From Periplaneta americana (lineage: Eukaryota > Arthropoda > Insecta > Blattodea > Blattidae): 64,000 nt of DNA. The notes beneath the pieces were generated by a model. That model had not been told where the DNA came from. It worked only from the letters and a program-made list of their open reading frames with translations, and did not search any database. The stretch covers positions 103,427,274 through 103,491,273 of the forward strand of contig NC_091119.1 in the NCBI RefSeq assembly GCF_040183065.1, in the 5' to 3' direction. The number at the start of each line of letters is the position of its first letter. Position 1 is the first letter of the stretch. Below, one piece after another: positions 53,578 through 64,000 of the stretch. Made by a program: the position numbers and the translations under genes.

Positions 53578-54584
53578 TTGGGCGAAGGGCTAACAACCCA
53601 TCACCGTAAAAAACAGCTTGTTACGTATCCCTATAATAAGCCTCGGAATAGGACTGATTCTCTGGCACGACCACAGCAAAGGAATAAGGTTTTGAGATTT
53701 GGCACTTGGAACGTAACTAGTCTTTATAGAACAGGAGGGGTAACATTAGTAGCAAAAGAACTAGCTAGATATAGAATAGACTTCGTAGGAGTACAAGAGG
53801 TTAGGTTAGATGGGAATGGCATATCACAAATAGGAGATTACTTGTTGTATTATGGGGAAGGAAACAATAATCACCAATTAGGAACAGGATTCTTTGTTCA
53901 TAAAAGAATAAAATCAGCAGTAAAAAAGGTCGGATTTATCAGTGACAGGTTATCATATTTAATACTTAAGGGTAGATGGTGCGACATCATAGTTATAAAT
54001 GCTCACGCCCCTACCGAAGAGAAAGACGACCATGTAAAGAATAGCTTCTATGAAGAATTGGAACATACTTTTGATCAGTTCCCTAGATATCACATGAAAA
54101 TTTTATTGGGGGATTTCAATGCTAAAGTAGGACGGGAGGATATTTTTAGACCAACTATTGGAAAAGAGAGCCTACACGCAATTAGTAGTGACAATGGAGT
54201 TAGATTAGTCAACTTTGCCACATCGAAAAATTTAATTGTCAAAAGTACAACATTCCCCCATAAGGATATACATAAATATACTTGGACTTCTCCAGATGGA
54301 TTGACACACAACCAATAGATCACATCTTGATAGATAAACGGAGACATACTAGTATAGTAGATATTCGAACTTTCAGGGGTGCAGACTGTAATTCTGACCA
54401 TTATTTGGTGATTGGAGAATTAAGAGAAAGATTATCAGTAGCCAAGCGAGTAGAGCAACAAGTTAATATTACTAAATTCAATATTTTGAAATTAAAGGAC
54501 GAGGAAGCTAAGCAAAATTATCAGGTCGAAATTTCGAATAGGTTTGCCACTTTAGAAAGTTCCGACGAAGTGAGAAAGAATTAG
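53578..54584 (+). pseudogene. LINE apurinic-type endonuclease domain
   Basis: The frame gives FGTWNVTSLYRTGGV, VGVQEVRLDGNG (catalytic Glu), ILLGDFNAKVGRED, SDNGVRLVNFA and YTWTSPDG; a one-base deletion near 54313 then shifts to IDHILIDKRRHTS and SDHYLVIGELRERL (catalytic Asp/His). All classical motifs of the endonuclease/exonuclease/phosphatase fold are present in order. It nicks the target for target-primed reverse transcription. There is no ATG at its beginning (the open frame starts at a TTG), so how translation began is unclear. A second shift lies near 54570. Confidence 0.9.
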
Positions 54585-54639
54585 ATGTTAATAGCGTGTG
54601 GGAAAATATCAGAGATAGTATCAAAATTGCAGCTGAGCG

Positions 54640-56622
54640 AGCATAGGTTATTATGAAACTAAGAAAAAGAAACCGTGGTTTGATGAAGATTGTTGCATGG
54701 TAGTAGAAAGAAGGAAACAGGCAAAATTGAAATTCTTACAGGATCCAGTTGAGGAGAAGAGAGATAATTATTTCAATGAAAGACGGGAAGCATGTCGTAC
54801 ACTTAGGAATAAAAAGAGAGGTTACTTGAAGGAAAAACTGAATGAGGTAGAAACAAATAGTAAGAATAAAAACATTCGAGATTTATATAAGGGTATAAAG
54901 GAATTTAAGAACGGATATCAGCCAAGGGTAAACGTGATCAAGGATGAGAATGGCGACTTGCTTGCAGACTCTCCATCAATCCTAAACAGATGGAAAAACT
55001 ATTTTGCGCAATTACTAAATGTACATAGGCCAAATAGAAATGATCGGGACGAAATTGAAATACAAACTGCTGAGCCATTTATACCCGAACCCACGCTTTC
55101 AGAAGTCGAAATTTCGATAGAAAATCTGAAAAAGTACAAGTCTCCAGGTATCGATCAAATTCCAGCAGAATTAATACAAGAGGGTGGGAGTGCATTATAT
55201 AGCGAAATTTATAAACTTGTACTTGCTATTTGGGAAAAAGAAATTGTACCAGAACAATGGATGGAGTCTATAATTGTACCTATTTTTAAAAAGGGGGACA
55301 AAATCAACTGTGGTAACTTTCGAGGAATATCACTTTTGTTGACGTCGTACAAAATTTTGTCCAATATTCTTTTGAGAAGATTAACTCCGTACGTAAATGA
55401 AATTATTGGGGATCATCAGTGCGGTTTTCGGCGTAATAGATCGACTATTGATCAGATTTTTTGTATTCGACAGATAATGGAGAAAAAATGGGAGTATAAG
55501 GGTACAGTACATCAGTTATTCATAGATTTCAAAAAGGCATATGACTCGGTTAAGAGGGAAGTATTATATGATATTCTTATTGAATTTGGTATTCCCAAGA
55601 AACTAGTTCGATTAATTAAAATGTGTCTCAGTGAAACATACAGCAGAGTCCGTGTAGGTCAGTTTCTATCTGATGCTTTTCTAATTCACTGCGGGCTAAA
55701 ACAGGGGGATGCACTATCACCTTTACTTTTTAACTTCGCGCTAGAATATGCCATTAGGAAAGTTCAGGATAACAGGCAGGGTTTGGAATTGAACGGGTTA
55801 CATCCGCTTTTTGTCTATGCGGATGACGTGAATATGTTAGGAGAAAATACACAAACGATTAGGGAAAACACGAAAATTTTACTTGAAGCAAGTAGAGCGA
55901 TCGGTTTGGAAGTAAATCCCGAAAAGACAAAGTATATTATTATGTCTCGTGACCAGAATATTGTACGAAATGGAAATATAAAAATTGGAGATTTATCCTT
56001 CGAAGAGGTGGAAAAATTCAAATATCTTGGAGCAACAGTAACAAATATAAATGACACTCGGGAGGAAATTAAACGCAGAATAAATATGGGAAATGCGTGT
56101 TATTATTCGGTTGAGAAGCTCTTATCATCCAGTCTGCTGTCCAAAAATCTGAAAGTTAGAATTTATAAAACAGTTACATTACCGGTTCTTCTGTATGGTT
56201 GTGAAACTTGGACTCTCACTCTAAGAGAGGAACATAGGTTCAGGGTGTTTGAGAATAAGGTTCTTAGGAAAATATTTGGGGCTAAGCGGGATGAAGTTAC
56301 AGGAGAATGGAGAAAGTTACACAACACAGAACTGCACGCATTGTATTCTTCACCTGACATAGTTAGGAACATTAAATCCAGACGTTTGAGATGGGCAGGG
56401 CATGTAGCACGTATGGGCGAATCCAGAAATGCATATAGAGTGTTAGTTGGGAGACCGGAGGGAAAAAGACCTTTAGGGAGGCCGAGACGTAGATGGGAGG
56501 ATAATATTAAAATGGATTTGAGGGAGGTGGGATATGATGATAGAGACTGGATTAATGTTGCACAGGATAGGGACCGCTGGCGGGCTTATGTGAGGGCGGC
56601 AATGAACCTTTGGGTTCCTTAA
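54640..56622 (+). CDS. LINE reverse transcriptase and C-terminal region
   Basis: From [15 protein letters not shown] the frame is open for over 650 codons. Landmarks: [78 protein letters not shown] (first Asp), [33 protein letters not shown] (YADD active site), [27 protein letters not shown], and a basic end [43 protein letters not shown]. The catalytic residues are intact. The first ATG in the open frame (54697) is not the true start, because the protein should be fused to the endonuclease upstream. Confidence 0.92.
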   Translation, partial: SIGYYETKKKKPWFDEDCCMVVERRKQAKLKFLQDPVEEKRDNYFNERREACRTLRNKKRGYLKEKLNEVETNSKNKNIRDLYKGIKEFKNGYQPRVNVIKDENGDLLADSPSILNRWKNYFAQLLNVHRPNRNDRDEIEIQTAEPFIPEPTLSEVEISIENLKKYKSPGIDQIPAELIQEGGSALYSEIYKLVLAIWEKEIVPEQWMESIIVPIFKKGDKINCGNFRGISLLLTSYKILSNILLRRLTPYVNEIIGDHQCGFRRNRSTIDQIFCIRQIMEKKWEYKGTVHQLFIDFKKAYDSVKREVLYDILIEFGIPKKLVRLIKMCLSETYSRVRVGQFLSDAFLIHCGLKQGDALSPLLFNFALEYAIRKVQDNRQGLELNGLHPLFVYADDVNMLGENTQTIRENTKILLEASRAIGLEVNPEKTKYIIMSRDQNIVRNGNIKIGDLSFEEVEKFKYLGATVTNINDTREEIKRRINMGNACYYSVEKLLSSSLLSKNLKVRIYKTVTLPVLLYGCETWTLTLREEHRFRVFENKVLRKIFGAKRDEVTGEWRKLHNTELHALYSSPDIVRNIKSRRLRWAGHVARMGESRNAYRVLVGRPEGKRPLGRPRRRWEDNIKMDLREVGYDDRDWINVAQDRDRWRAYVRAAMNLWVP

Positions 56623-56662
56623 AAGCCATTTGTAAGTAAGTAAGTAAGTATGCCGGTCTCTA

Positions 56663-57498
56663 AGATTGAGAAAGCACGTTCAACTGCTCAAGGCATTACA
56701 TAACAGTCTTCCTTCAAATTGTTCTTCTGTGTACTGTTATAAATAATGCTTATTATGTAATTCATTTGTTAATATATCACAAGATTTCATGTATTATAAT
56801 ATGAATAGTGTTGTATAAATTATGTCTTATATTATGTACGTTAATACATAAGATGCTAGCTAATTTAATTTAGTGATGTTACAAACTATTTTCAAATAAT
56901 TTTTTTTTAACCTATGTATATATAAATTAGTTTAACGTGCTGAATCTTTTTCAAGGGCTAATTCCTCTTTTTATTTCTATGTAGATGAAATCAGGTTTTT
57001 TGTCAGATACAAAAATGCATATAATATTTCTCAAATTATGTAATACTGTATCATTTACATTCGCTTTTTGTTGGTTTTTTAACAGTTTCATAACAGAAAA
57101 TGCCCATCTATGAACGGATGTTATTACGAAGCTATTATCACAAACTATTTCATAATTAGCCGTTAATACAGTTTCAAGGGAACATTTGTTCACGGTCTTA
57201 ATGTTATTATAACTAACAAACAGTCGATATATATCAGTATTAATATTTAATTCCTGTCGCAGTTAATAGGTGTTCAGTTACCAAAGCTGTAAAAGCTAAA
57301 CGTTTCAAATTCTTCCAGATTCATAATATAAATTAATTTTATTCTTCCCTCAAACACATTAACAAATCAATACTTTCTTCTTCTACCACTTGTCTATAAT
57401 AGTATTATATTTTAGATCATAATCAGGGCTAATATTTAGGCCTGTTTGTGAACAGGCCCACATACAGTATTTGTTTGTCCAGTTGCCATTAAAAGTTT
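56663..57498. other. No gene recognised
   Basis: AT-rich DNA. The minus-strand frame at 56951-57193 has no known motif. Nothing supported. Confidence 0.4.
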
Positions 57499-57514
57499 AC
57501 AATATATTTACATA

Positions 57515-57787
57515 CCTCTGGTTGAGGTTCTGGCTAATATGTAAGTTATATCTATTATCAGGCAGTACATCTCACTTGACGATTTGTGTCAGAGGAAGAA
57601 CAATTGTTTGTATGCAGCTGAAGTCTGATTAGTGGAATATGTAGCTAATCGGCGATGTATGCATTGAAGGGGGAAAGGAACTGGCCACCCATCCCATTAT
57701 CTCCTGGCTTAGTTGCCTCGTAAGTGATGCCTTATCTATGTTACTTATGAGGTTCAAACCTGTCTTCGGACAGTTGACTTAATAACA
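57515..57787. mobile_element. SINE-like insert, family C, copy 2
   Basis: It shares most of its length with the insert at 41208-41468. The flanks ACAATATATTTACA (57499) and ACAATATATATTTACA (57788) are an imperfect target duplication. GAGGTTCAAACCTGTCTTCG contains a B-box-like stretch near the downstream end. Confidence 0.8.
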
Positions 57788-57894
57788 ACAATATATATTT
57801 ACAAATAATGATATTTGGAATGATATAAAACATGTTTTATTCTCCATAACACAACCCAGAAAGAAAATAATATTATTTAATATTTCTGCAATTT

Positions 57895-57929
57895 ATATTT
57901 ATTTATTTGTTCGTCTGTTTGTTTGCTAT

Positions 57930-57958
<29 letters not shown>
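57895..57958. repeat. ATTT microsatellite
   Basis: Tandem TTTA/ATTT units with a few TTTG/TTCG variants, directly before the second copy of the dispersed repeat. Confidence 0.9.
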
Positions 57959-57960
<2 letters not shown>

Positions 57961-59185
57961 TCCATGACCATAACAAAAACATGCCTTTACTAAATACTTG
58001 TGCATTTGTAAAGTAGGCTTTTATTCAACATTACTTTATACCACTAATGAGATAAAGACTTTACCTCACAGTTTGAACTTTATCTCACAGTTCATTAGTA
58101 TTTTCCTAGTACCGGGGTACAGAGTATACTTTTCCATTCAACTATTACTCAAGAAATTAATATATTAATTACTAGATGTCAGTAGTTCTACTTCTTTATT
58201 ACCATTTCTTAAATATACATACACTCAATCTCCTTCTCTTATCTCTATCCACTACCTCGTAATTTGTGCATTGCATCCATATCTAATATGGCGCTAGGGG
58301 AACTTCATTTACGTTAACCAAAACCATTCTCCTTTCTCTTTAATTTTCTAGTGAGGACATTAACAAAATTTGTTTAATGGTATTGAGAGATTCATTATCC
58401 ATTTTACACAATCACTTGTATAATACTATGTAATATTTTTTTTTTTTACTTCATTTCATTACTCTTCAGTGTACTTTCATCTCATGTTTCTCCGAAATCA
58501 AATTGTACTTTATTTTTTAATTTATCATTGTTCCGTATTCTCTCCGCAATCATATTGTATTTTTAATTTAACCTCTGCTTTGTATTCTGGATCCTAGTGG
58601 TCAGCCGTAGATGTCGGGCAGATGTCCCAAATTGTGGAATTTGTTGTTTTAAATTCCGTAATAATTTACCATTTGTTCTGGGATGCGAGGAGACTTGAAC
58701 CTGCGAAGTTGGGTTTATAGGATTTAATAACAACACGCGTTAGTCAACTGAGCTACACAGACACGATGATTAATTATGTTTTAATATTCCTCTTAAGTTT
58801 ACAGAAGTAAAATTTGAAATTATTTTAATCACATTATTCACTTCTAAATAATCCCTGAAACTTCAAAACGATGAAAATACACGTTTAAAGTGAAAAAAAT
58901 TCAAATTATATAATTAATCATGATTTATTTATCCAACCCCTTAGATACCATTCTTCACTATTCATGGTCTCCTACATCATGGCCTACCTAGTACACGTAT
59001 CGATCCTAAAATCCATGCCATGATATCTGATTATACTGTATGAGAACTTTTCAACATATTTTCTTTTATAAAACAAATTTTTTTGTTATGGCCATGGATA
59101 AAATTACGTATGGTATTTCTGAGCGTGATCTTCATTGCGCTCGTGTATTAAAGATACACTTACCTCACAAGTACCGTAAATAAGT
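57958..59185. repeat. Dispersed TIR repeat, copy 2
   Basis: It matches 10319-11185 along its length, including TCCATGACCATAACAAAAAC at the left, its complement near 59100, the tRNA-like part (58680-58765) and the sequence past the inner terminus. It has about 360 bp more (58290-58650), so copy 1 is probably a deletion form. Confidence 0.8.
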
Positions 59186-60660
59186 ATTATTATCTGTCTG
59201 TCTATATATTTATTTATTTATTTAAAATCAGAGATTTTATGATTTTATATTACTAAATTTTTGCATCTTTTTTTTTTAAGTAAAATGAAAGTTGTCAACC
59301 ATATCGGCTGCCTTCAGAGGTTAACTATAGAAAAAAATTGATTATTAAAAATAATGGAACACATACGCCATCAGTACATTTAGTAGGCTTACAGAGTAGT
59401 ACCGGTATGTGCAAACGAAGCGAGCTCAATCGAAAATGTAATGTCGATGTATATTAAAATCTCTTGGATTTGGGGATGTGAAATAACAAATACGAAATCT
59501 GAGGATAGGCTTAGTGCGTTGGCTGTGTTGTTCATCGAAAATAAACTTCTGAGGGATATCCCGAATTTTAGCCAGAAAGTAATGGTAAGTTCGCAGTAAA
59601 GGAGAGAAGGGTGAACTTTTCATACAGGCATCCATACTAAAACTACGGACTATTGTTTTTTGATAAATATTTAAGAGCTAATATTGTAGTAATTTTTCAT
59701 GTATGCTTATTTAAATGTTTAGTAATATAAAAAAAATGAAAATTGCACACCTAAGATGAAAAGTCACAAGCCACTACTGGTTGGAATCTCTGATTAAACT
59801 TAACTTTAACGTTCTTTGATTTTTGAATTATAAGTTTGAGATGGCAGGGTTTGACAGAAAAGAGATCGCTTGAGGGACTTCTCTTGGCTTGCAAATCTTG
59901 CACACCTAACTTATGTGATAATTTTAGTTTTTTTTTTTTTTTTTAATTTTTCTAAATTCAGTTTTCAGTGTTCAATATTAAGTGTTCACTGTTCTGGATA
60001 AGACTGAAGCAACAGTAAAGAAGTCCAACTTTTGGTGTCGCTGAATTGTCAATAGAGAATTCGATTTATTTCGCACTCGAAGTGACTTTCTAGCAAGAAA
60101 TAATAATGAACTCCTGTTCGATATCGCAGGAAATAATAGAAAGAATGTATTAAAATTAATAGAATATTTTCCTTCTCGTAGCTGAAAAAAACAATTGGGT
60201 GAAAACCTTTTCTTGGTGACAAAAAAAATTTGCTCGACAAAGAAGAGAAGCTGTTAAAATTAACTTCTGATTAGACCTTAATTATCAACTACCGTGATGT
60301 AATGTGAGTAGCATGTACAACCGTGTGGTCCGATGCTTTCGAATTGCAATGCAATATTTAAATGTCAATTGCAAGAACATAGTAATTTGTGCCCAGTATA
60401 GAATTTCTGCTTTGGTCTTCTTGGCGAACAAATACGGGAGTAAATTTAATGTTGAGCTAGACTTGAACGAGACTTCTCAAAGCTGACAGCTGTAATAAGG
60501 TAACAGCCATCACATTAAAAACCTTATGGTTAATATAATAAGAAAAAGTAATTTTATTTTTCTAAGGAAACGTCATACAATGTAAAGGATATTGCATTTG
60601 TATTAACCTATACAATTTCACATCACATTCAAAAGCTAAAACTAAAATTTAATTTTGCTA
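59186..60660. other. No gene recognised
   Basis: AT-rich with a TTTA run near 59210. Short frames on both strands (for example 59426-59635 and 60304-60486) have no motif. Confidence 0.4.
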
Positions 60661-60663
60661 CAG

Positions 60664-60669
60664 ATTTAT
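60664..60669 (-). terminator. Polyadenylation signal AATAAA
   Basis: On the minus strand GCCCTAATAAATCTG lies about 225 bases after the stop codon of the 137-codon gene, a reasonable distance for its 3' end. Confidence 0.45.
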
Positions 60670-60891
60670 TAGGGCTGCTTACTTCACCACATTATGCAAA
60701 CATTGAATGAGTGGAACACGATTGTGGACCTAAATTATGCAAAACATTTTAGACGGTCCGTCAAAATGAAATATGAAACTTACAATGTCCGTGACACTCA
60801 AAAGGCAGGAGCCACTGGTCTAGTAACAGAGTACAGAGAAGACAAGAATTCATTATTATATACAGTAAATTGAATGTGTAAGCTCATACCT

Positions 60892-61305
60892 TTATTGAGG
60901 AGGGGGTGGAGGAGGGGGCGAGGACGGTTTGTCCTCCCCTTGTTGCCCCAGTTGTTCGGGATTTGTCTTCGGCTCCTCTCCGGTGCTGGGCTCAGTTGGA
61001 ACACTTGGAACCTGTACCTCCTCGTATTCGGTGTATTCAGTCACTGCTATTACTTTTTCTGAAGGGGTGATAAGAGGTTCCTCCCCTAATCTTGAGAATT
61101 TCTTGCTCTTTTTCAGCATTATCTCTGTCGGAGTGGCCTGTTCTTCTATTGGGGGACTGACGGAGTTGCTGTAGCGGTATGCCGCGTAGGCGGCTCCCGC
61201 CAAGCCCACTATCCCTAATATTCTCACCCCACTCACAAGTCTCTCCGGTCTTATTTTGGGGTATCCCTTCACCTCCCTTAACAAACTTCTCACGCGAGCG
61301 AACAT
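60892..61305 (-). CDS. Candidate host gene: 137-aa single-pass membrane protein
   Basis: An intact ATG frame on the minus strand in a local GC-rich island. The protein has a basic N-terminus (MFARVRSLLREVKGYPKIRP), one hydrophobic helix at about residues 26-43 (VRILGIVGLAGAAYAAY), a charged middle (LKKSKKFSRLGEEPL), an acidic stretch (TEYTEYEEVQVP) and a C-terminal QGEDKPSS plus seven prolines and Gln. A basic start before a short helix suits a mitochondrial or other small anchored protein, which is inference. AAGGTATGAG, a good donor, lies just after the stop, and AATAAA lies 225 bases on. I do not recognise the family. Its base composition and long intact frame set it apart from the surrounding repeats. 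Confidence 0.6.
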   Translation of the reverse strand: MFARVRSLLREVKGYPKIRPERLVSGVRILGIVGLAGAAYAAYRYSNSVSPPIEEQATPTEIMLKKSKKFSRLGEEPLITPSEKVIAVTEYTEYEEVQVPSVPTEPSTGEEPKTNPEQLGQQGEDKPSSPPPPPPPQ

Positions 61306-61490
61306 TTTTCCTTGTCTCGTTCAAAAGGCATGTAACACAGCAACGGCGTTGCTATTGTTGTCATGTCTTCTCTCTCTCCATAGAGAATGGCTATAGAGAT
61401 TTCGATTGTTGTTTCCCTAGTAACATTCGTGGAGATGCAAACCCTTCCTCTTTTTTATAATATTCATTTCAGTGTTGATATAGTCCTATG

Positions 61491-61706
61491 GTCGGTCTGG
61501 GTATAGTGCTGGCCTTCTGTGCTGAGGTTACGGGTTCGATCCCGGCCCAGCTAGATGGCATTTAAGTGTGTTTAAATGTGACAGGCTCATATCAGTAGAT
61601 TTTTACTGTCATATAAAATAACTCCAGCGAGACAAAATTCCGGCACAGCCGCGACGCTGATACAACCTCTGCAGTTGCGAGTGTCGTTAAATAAACCATC
61701 ATATTT
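61491..61706 (+). mobile_element. tRNA-derived SINE, family D
   Basis: Starts GTCGGTCTGGGTATAGTGCT with B box GGGTTCGATCCCG, then TTTAAGTGTGTTTAAATGTG, a body with AATTCCGGCACAGCCGCGAC, and the 3' end AGTGTCGTTAAATAAACCAT. The duplication TATAGTCCTATG / TATAGGCCTATG (61479-61490 and 61707-61718) has one mismatch. It sits 185 bp upstream of the start of the 137-aa gene. Confidence 0.92.
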
Positions 61707-61718
61707 TATAGGCCTATG

Positions 61719-63436
61719 TTTTGTCTGAGTTGCAGGCATCACAAAACGTGAATATTATGGATCCATTATAATTATGTTGTAACATGTAACGGCTTAGACT
61801 CCAAGAGCAGGCCTGCATGATGAGCAGTTTGTTACTCTCGAAACTGCCTTGTTTAATTCAGTGGATATTGATTTCTTGTTTATTTATGTACCCGCTAGCT
61901 ATAAGTACCCGACATTGCTCGGGTTTTCCTTTTGCTTCAGACTTAAGGAGATCTCGGCAACTCAACTATACAAGAAAAGAATTACTGTCTTTACTAAGCT
62001 TTCCTAGTCCCTAGAGATTAATATTTGCATAGCGTCACTTAAACTAATGACCGTCTTAGCCAAAATATCTGCCAAGATTAGCACAATTTAAAACAGCTCA
62101 AGACCAGGCACAGAAAAGAAAATAAGTCATCATCTACCTTACTATTTTTCTTTTTAATTAGCTTTTCTTGTAGTTTAGCTAAACAAAAACATCCTCTCGG
62201 TCCCTTTACATTCGTGTAGCTTAGATTCTATTTTCTACATTGATCTAAAGCTGGGCTGACACAAATTTAGTGTAAATCCCTGCCTACGTGTGCTTTCGCT
62301 TGACGTTTAAAACAGTTGACAATAAATAGGAAATTCCCTTGTTCCCAGTCTGAACTCTTGGGGGTTTCTGGTGAGTTACAATTCACCTCTTTATCGCTCG
62401 TATCAAAGAATCAATATGGAAATAAAAATATATATAATAGGATTGGAGAATTTTGTACCCCTTATCCGCTGTACGCCTGCTTATGTCATACCCAGTTTCT
62501 TAAATATGACTTGAAAAATGACGTCTTACAAATAATCGTACATAATACTGCATATTAATTATGTCATTTTTATTTTATGTACAGAATAGGCCCTACAGTA
62601 TAACCTCGGAATTATTGGACTTGAAGAATAATATTTTGAGAGACGTTTATTGAAAAAATTAACAGATTGTTGTTTCCAGTAGGCTTAACATACATACTAC
62701 TGTACATTCACGACATGATAATATAGATATAATTTAACAACAACACATATTCGGACATGAGCAACAATATTTTGAAAGACATATACATTTAATACAATGT
62801 TATTTTCAGTAAGCTTACGTAAGTACAGTACATTCTCATAATTGTATGGCAACCTTGTTTGAGACAGCATAAATAAAATACTACAAATATTATTTATGTA
62901 GTAAAATCCCCTTTATGTCGGGTTAAAATAAAATAACGTATCTAAAATAATGAAAACAAATTATCAAAGCAATAAAAACAGTGAATTGACCTCAGGTTTT
63001 TCTCGTTAAAAGCACTTATTTATTATGTAAATACTTCACTTCTTTGGTTTTTTTATTTTTATTTTTTTTTATAAAGTAATATACAAAATATAAATCATAC
63101 TTTCTCTTTTTTTCTCTCTCTCACTCTCTGTTCTTCGTATATATATTTACAGACAAAATTATATATTCATGTCATTTAAATTTGTACAATAACGACCATA
63201 ACAATAATTTATATACAGCTACGTAAACGTCCAGTCCATCACTCCCGCACCACACCGATCCGGAAGAAACCGTCAATCTATATTGTAAGACGATAATGTT
63301 CTGTTTACTCAAGGAGATAGAATGCAATTAGAATAAAAATTAAAGAAGTGAAGAAACAACCTATTTCACATAACTACAATCACTATGAGAGTGTTATAAA
63401 AAAGGATGGCGGGTGCAGTTTATGAAACGAAACATT
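61719..63436. other. No gene recognised
   Basis: AT-rich DNA with T runs near 63043-63070 and a CT-rich run at 63105-63130. ORFs are short and without motifs. It could be 3' untranslated sequence of a gene transcribed on the minus strand, but nothing shows this. Confidence 0.35.
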
Positions 63437-63712
63437 TCATAAAAAATTAAAGGCTGACGAATATTGGTCATGGCGTCTTTGTCTGTGAAAAAACTCAGAA
63501 CACATATAATCAATGTAAGTCTCCCAGTTTATAATCTCATGATATCGAACAGTAAAATACATAGTATGGGCTATCGTCCAAAGGACCGCAACGTGTTTAT
63601 CAGGTGGAGAAATGTGGAAATCAGGCCATATCAGGTGATAGTGTTTGAGCCAGTCGGAGAATTTCGACTCGATTCGGCGTAAATAAATTAACAGTCGCTC
63701 CCAAACCGGCAC
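63437..63712 (-). CDS. Uncharacterised open frame, perhaps an exon
   Basis: The minus-strand frame WERLLIYLRRIESKFSDWLK, HYHLIWPDFHISPPDKHVAV, IINWETYIDYMCSEFFHRQR is rich in Trp, Tyr and His and stays open for 91 codons with a normal protein-like composition. Its first in-frame codon is GTG, not ATG, so if real it would be an exon. The other strand is also open for 72 codons here. I do not recognise a family. Confidence 0.25.
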   Translation of the reverse strand: MPVWERLLIYLRRIESKFSDWLKHYHLIWPDFHISPPDKHVAVLWTIAHTMYFTVRYHEIINWETYIDYMCSEFFHRQRRHDQYSSAFNFL

Positions 63713-63735
63713 AATACTAGAGCAATAGACTAGAC

Positions 63736-63878
63736 CAGCGATGTCAGACAGGGACTAAACGGAGCGGAGCGCTCCATTAGACTGGTTGCGTGCTCCGGTG
63801 TTTCCACAGACATAAGCAAGTTCAAGCTCCGATCTAGCTCCACAACCGGTACTGGAGCTTACAACTCTGACACTACTG
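63736..63878. mobile_element. 143-bp hAT MITE
   Basis: The ends CAGCGATGTCAGAC and the complement of CAGTAGTGTCAGAG are terminal inverted repeats. A perfect 8-bp duplication GACTAGAC (63728-63735 and 63879-63886) flanks it. It is rich in GGAGC/GCTCC repeats. Confidence 0.9.
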
Positions 63879-64000
63879 GACTAGACAGTGAATAATCGTA
63901 TCTTGTTGACCACAGGCCGTGCGTCTATCAGAGTCAGTCATACGGATGCGATGTAAACGTTCTTTAGTTGGCAAGATATCATGCGCGACCATGTACCAGA

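Larger units (their letters stand above)
53430..56648 (+). mobile_element. Full-length RTE-like LINE
   Basis: A perfect 14-bp duplication TATGCCGGTCTCTA (53416-53429 and 56649-56662) defines the ends. The 3.2 kb unit has a GC-richer 5' leader, an endonuclease, a reverse transcriptase, a basic C-terminal region, and a GTAAGTAAGTAAGTAAG tail. Length, single ORF plan and short tandem tail fit the RTE superfamily. At least four other copies lie in this window. The coding frame has about three single-base shifts. Confidence 0.93.

Noticed and set aside
1-64000. CRISPR array, bacterial operon, rRNA or LTR retroelement
   Set aside because: No regular spacer-repeat array, no clustered long frames with ribosome binding sites, no conserved rRNA blocks, and no paired direct LTRs with gag or integrase motifs were seen.

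Overview
The window reads as AT-rich intergenic or intronic DNA of an arthropod, most likely an insect with a large repeat-filled genome. The evidence is the mobile elements: mariner, hAT, Kolobok/THAP, Mutator-like, PIF/Harbinger, RTE-like and RNase-H LINEs, and tRNA-headed SINEs. There are also introns with GT-AG borders, TA and TTAA MITEs, and a degenerate CCTAA-rich minisatellite (complement of the insect telomere unit TTAGG). A cockroach- or termite-like host is my guess from remembered repeat families and cannot be proven here. There are no bacterial operons, rRNA, CRISPR arrays, LTR retroelements or convincing functional tRNAs.

Layout. 0-7.4 kb: the two arms of an inverted dispersed repeat enclose a transposase remnant, a hAT element carrying two MITEs, a possible spliced host exon, two truncated RTE copies and a SINE. 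9-13.2 kb: two decayed transposase genes, a SINE and the first copy of a dispersed repeat. 13.3-21.5 kb: a THAP/hAT-like pseudogene split by a 7.4 kb hAT insertion with a perfect 8-bp target duplication; inside it lie a DUF4817-type element, two sister MITEs, SINEs, a TIR element holding an RNase-H LINE, and an RTE fragment. 21.8-29 kb: a hAT element, the CCTAA minisatellite, a 590-bp SINE, a LINE 3' end split by a Kolobok (TTAA) element with a THAP gene, and an RNase-H LINE split by an antisense RTE fragment. 29.8-40 kb: a Mutator-like transposase pseudogene, an intron-bearing DDE_3/IS630-like transposase pseudogene, microsatellites and a minus-strand LINE. 40.6-48.7 kb: four different hAT elements in a row, one inside a PIF/Harbinger remnant, followed by a complete-length mariner. 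49-53.4 kb: SINEs, a 64-bp tandem duplication and a TTAA MITE. 53.4-56.7 kb: a full-length RTE-like LINE with 14-bp target duplications. 57-64 kb: a SINE, the second copy of the dispersed repeat, the best host-gene candidate (a 137-aa single-pass membrane protein), another SINE and a short hAT MITE.

Function. Almost nothing works as a pathway. The window is a layered record of insertions, and I used target-site duplications and interrupted reading frames to set element borders and relative ages. Most transposase genes carry frameshifts or stops. The RTE-like LINE at 53.4 kb is the youngest-looking autonomous element, and its relatives occur at least four more times here. No clearly new biological system was found; the strongest leads are the intron-bearing DDE_3 pseudogene, the unassigned minus-strand exon at 4.5 kb, the 137-aa gene at 61 kb and the nested stacks.
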